A DNA stretch of 47,365 nucleotides from Gemmataceae bacterium (GTDB lineage: Bacteria > Planctomycetota > Planctomycetia > Gemmatales > Gemmataceae). The stretch is from assembly GCA_019694755.1 (NCBI GenBank), contig JAIBBI010000025.1, positions 1 through 47,365 on the forward strand. Reading direction: 5' to 3'. Numbering within the stretch: position 1 is the first letter of the stretch; each line of letters starts with the position of its first letter. Shown here one piece after another: positions 46,563-47,365 of the stretch. A program made the translations under genes and the position numbers. The notes beneath the pieces are model-generated. The model worked only from the letters and a program-made list of their open reading frames with translations, did not search any database and was not told the origin of the DNA.

Positions 46563-46711
46563 ACCGTTCCCTCGTCCCTATCTCGTGGCCGGGTCACCCG
46601 CCCGGCGGGGGTCAACAAATCGACTCTGGATAACTTACAGACAATATCGACGAAAAACAGTCCGATTCGGGAGGCCGACCGGGAATTCCGCCGACCGATC
46701 AAGCCAAACTG

Positions 46712-46960
46712 TCACACCGGGGCGGCTTCTGGCTTCGGTCGGATCGGGCCGCGGAAGGTAATCCGGCCCTTGGTCAGGTCGTACGGCGAGACTTCGACGG
46801 TGACAATGTCGCCCGGAAGAATGCGGATGAAGTGCTTGCGAATCTTGCCGGCAATATGGGCAATGATCTCGTGGCCACTATCGAGCTTGACCCGAAATTG
46901 CGTATTGGCCAAGGCTTGCGTCACCTTGCCCTGGACTTCGATCGCCTCTTCCTTCGCCAT
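46712..46960 (-). CDS. infA: Translation initiation factor IF-1
   Basis: An 82-aa OB-fold protein: [68 protein letters not shown]. These are the typical IF-1 residues. It occupies the ribosomal A site during initiation. It has a short extra tail ([12 protein letters not shown]) after the usual RITFR end. A GGGGGG run lies just before the ATG and a good promoter upstream. It is not in a ribosomal-protein operon here. Confidence 0.96.
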   Translation of the reverse strand: MAKEEAIEVQGKVTQALANTQFRVKLDSGHEIIAHIAGKIRKHFIRILPGDIVTVEVSPYDLTKGRITFRGPIRPKPEAAPV

Positions 46961-46987
46961 AATCCCCCCGAAAAATTCTATCCGGTT

Positions 46988-47015
46988 ATTATCCTCCGCT
47001 TTCCCGACAGGTCAA
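46988..47015 (-). promoter_or_regulatory. Sigma70-type promoter for infA
   Basis: Minus strand TTGACC (47015-47010) and GATAAT (46993-46988) are 16 nt apart, 28 nt before the infA ATG. Confidence 0.55.
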
Positions 47016-47197
47016 GCGGGCTTCCGAAATTCGCCCCCGAACCCCGCCGGGCCGAAATCCCTCAATGCTGGCAGCAAGCGATATTGACTGTCGACTGCAC
47101 AGCAAGACATTACCATAAAAAGACTTGCGACGCAGTGGCTGGCACAGGCGGTTCCGGTCGACCGGACACGGGTATACCCGCCCCGCCGCCCGGAAAC

Positions 47198-47226
47198 TTG
47201 CCTGCGCGAGCGAAAAAGAATAGGAT
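47198..47226 (+). promoter_or_regulatory. Promoter of tRNA-Lys
   Basis: TTGCCT (47198-47203) and TAGGAT (47221-47226) are 17 nt apart; the tRNA begins 10 nt later, as expected for a transcript starting close to the 5' end. Confidence 0.55.
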
Positions 47227-47235
47227 CACCCATCG

Positions 47236-47308
<73 letters not shown>

Positions 47309-47365
47309 CTGGAGATTTAGGCAAGTAGTCGTTAGTTGTTGTAGCAAGTCGCATAACCTTCGTTC

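Noticed and set aside
47169-47180. CGGGTATACCCG palindrome before tRNA-Lys
   Set aside because: A 12-bp palindrome alone, with no matching copy or promoter relation, is expected by chance in this length of sequence.

Overview
The window reads as chromosome from a high-G+C member of the Planctomycetota, most likely Gemmataceae-like. This is inferred from several signs. Two large proteins carry a LEPR-XLL-like N-terminal motif (LEQRDLPA, LEAREVPA). There are formylmethanofuran/H4MPT C1-transfer genes in a genome that is otherwise bacterial, and a secreted DUF1080 protein. Genes are dense, with many 1-8 nt overlaps. No rRNA operon, CRISPR array, insertion sequence or prophage was seen.

Layout. 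1-1340 (minus): fhcD and the start of fhcC (C1 transfer). 1378-3670 (plus): a promoter and two coupled GT4 glycosyltransferases. 3649-8407 (minus): a substrate-binding lipoprotein followed by two paralogous ABC-2-type permeases with no ATPase in view. 8502-10659 (plus): a small hypothetical protein, a 15-bp-stem terminator and an M20 peptidase. 10736-12061: an RTX-repeat/calpain fusion. 12137-15181: a tightly coupled catabolic cluster made of a split AtuA pair, a crotonase and a GNAT. 15153-22244 (minus): a 1097-aa multidomain glycosidase-like protein with a dockerin tail, and a 1173-aa lipoprotein with two CsgG-like domains. 22360-25228: an NtrB/NtrC-like two-component pair.

25327-25447 is a small inverted-repeat element. 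It is followed by a bifunctional-nuclease-family gene with a good sigma70 promoter and by a PP2C phosphatase. 26943-29540: an SDR gene, prfB with its programmed +1 frameshift, and a DUF1080 gene. 29541-33554: a LarA-like protein, a secreted tandem SRPBCC protein and three small membrane or unknown proteins. 33788-35432: a small secreted protein, an FHA protein behind a palindrome, and an SDR. 35433-36120 is a visibly AT-richer patch with a DUF4304-like gene and a tRNA-like remnant, which looks acquired. 36210-40164: a small winged-helix-like protein, an unknown, a secreted transglutaminase-like protein and a protein that looks like a degenerate superfamily I helicase domain. 40264-47308 is housekeeping: dnaE, gatB, a fatty-acid desaturase, rpsU, infA and tRNA-Lys(CUU).

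Together the genes suggest a free-living heterotroph. Its cell surface and secreted proteins (calpain, glycosidase, CsgG lipoprotein, DUF1080, transglutaminase) are large and lineage-specific, set among conserved translation and replication genes. The best candidates for something undescribed are the ATPase-less double ABC-2 pair, the double-CsgG lipoprotein, the helicase-like protein lacking a recognisable P-loop, the operator-like palindromes, and the AT-rich patch next to the tRNA-like remnant. All functions come from motif reading; no database search was run.
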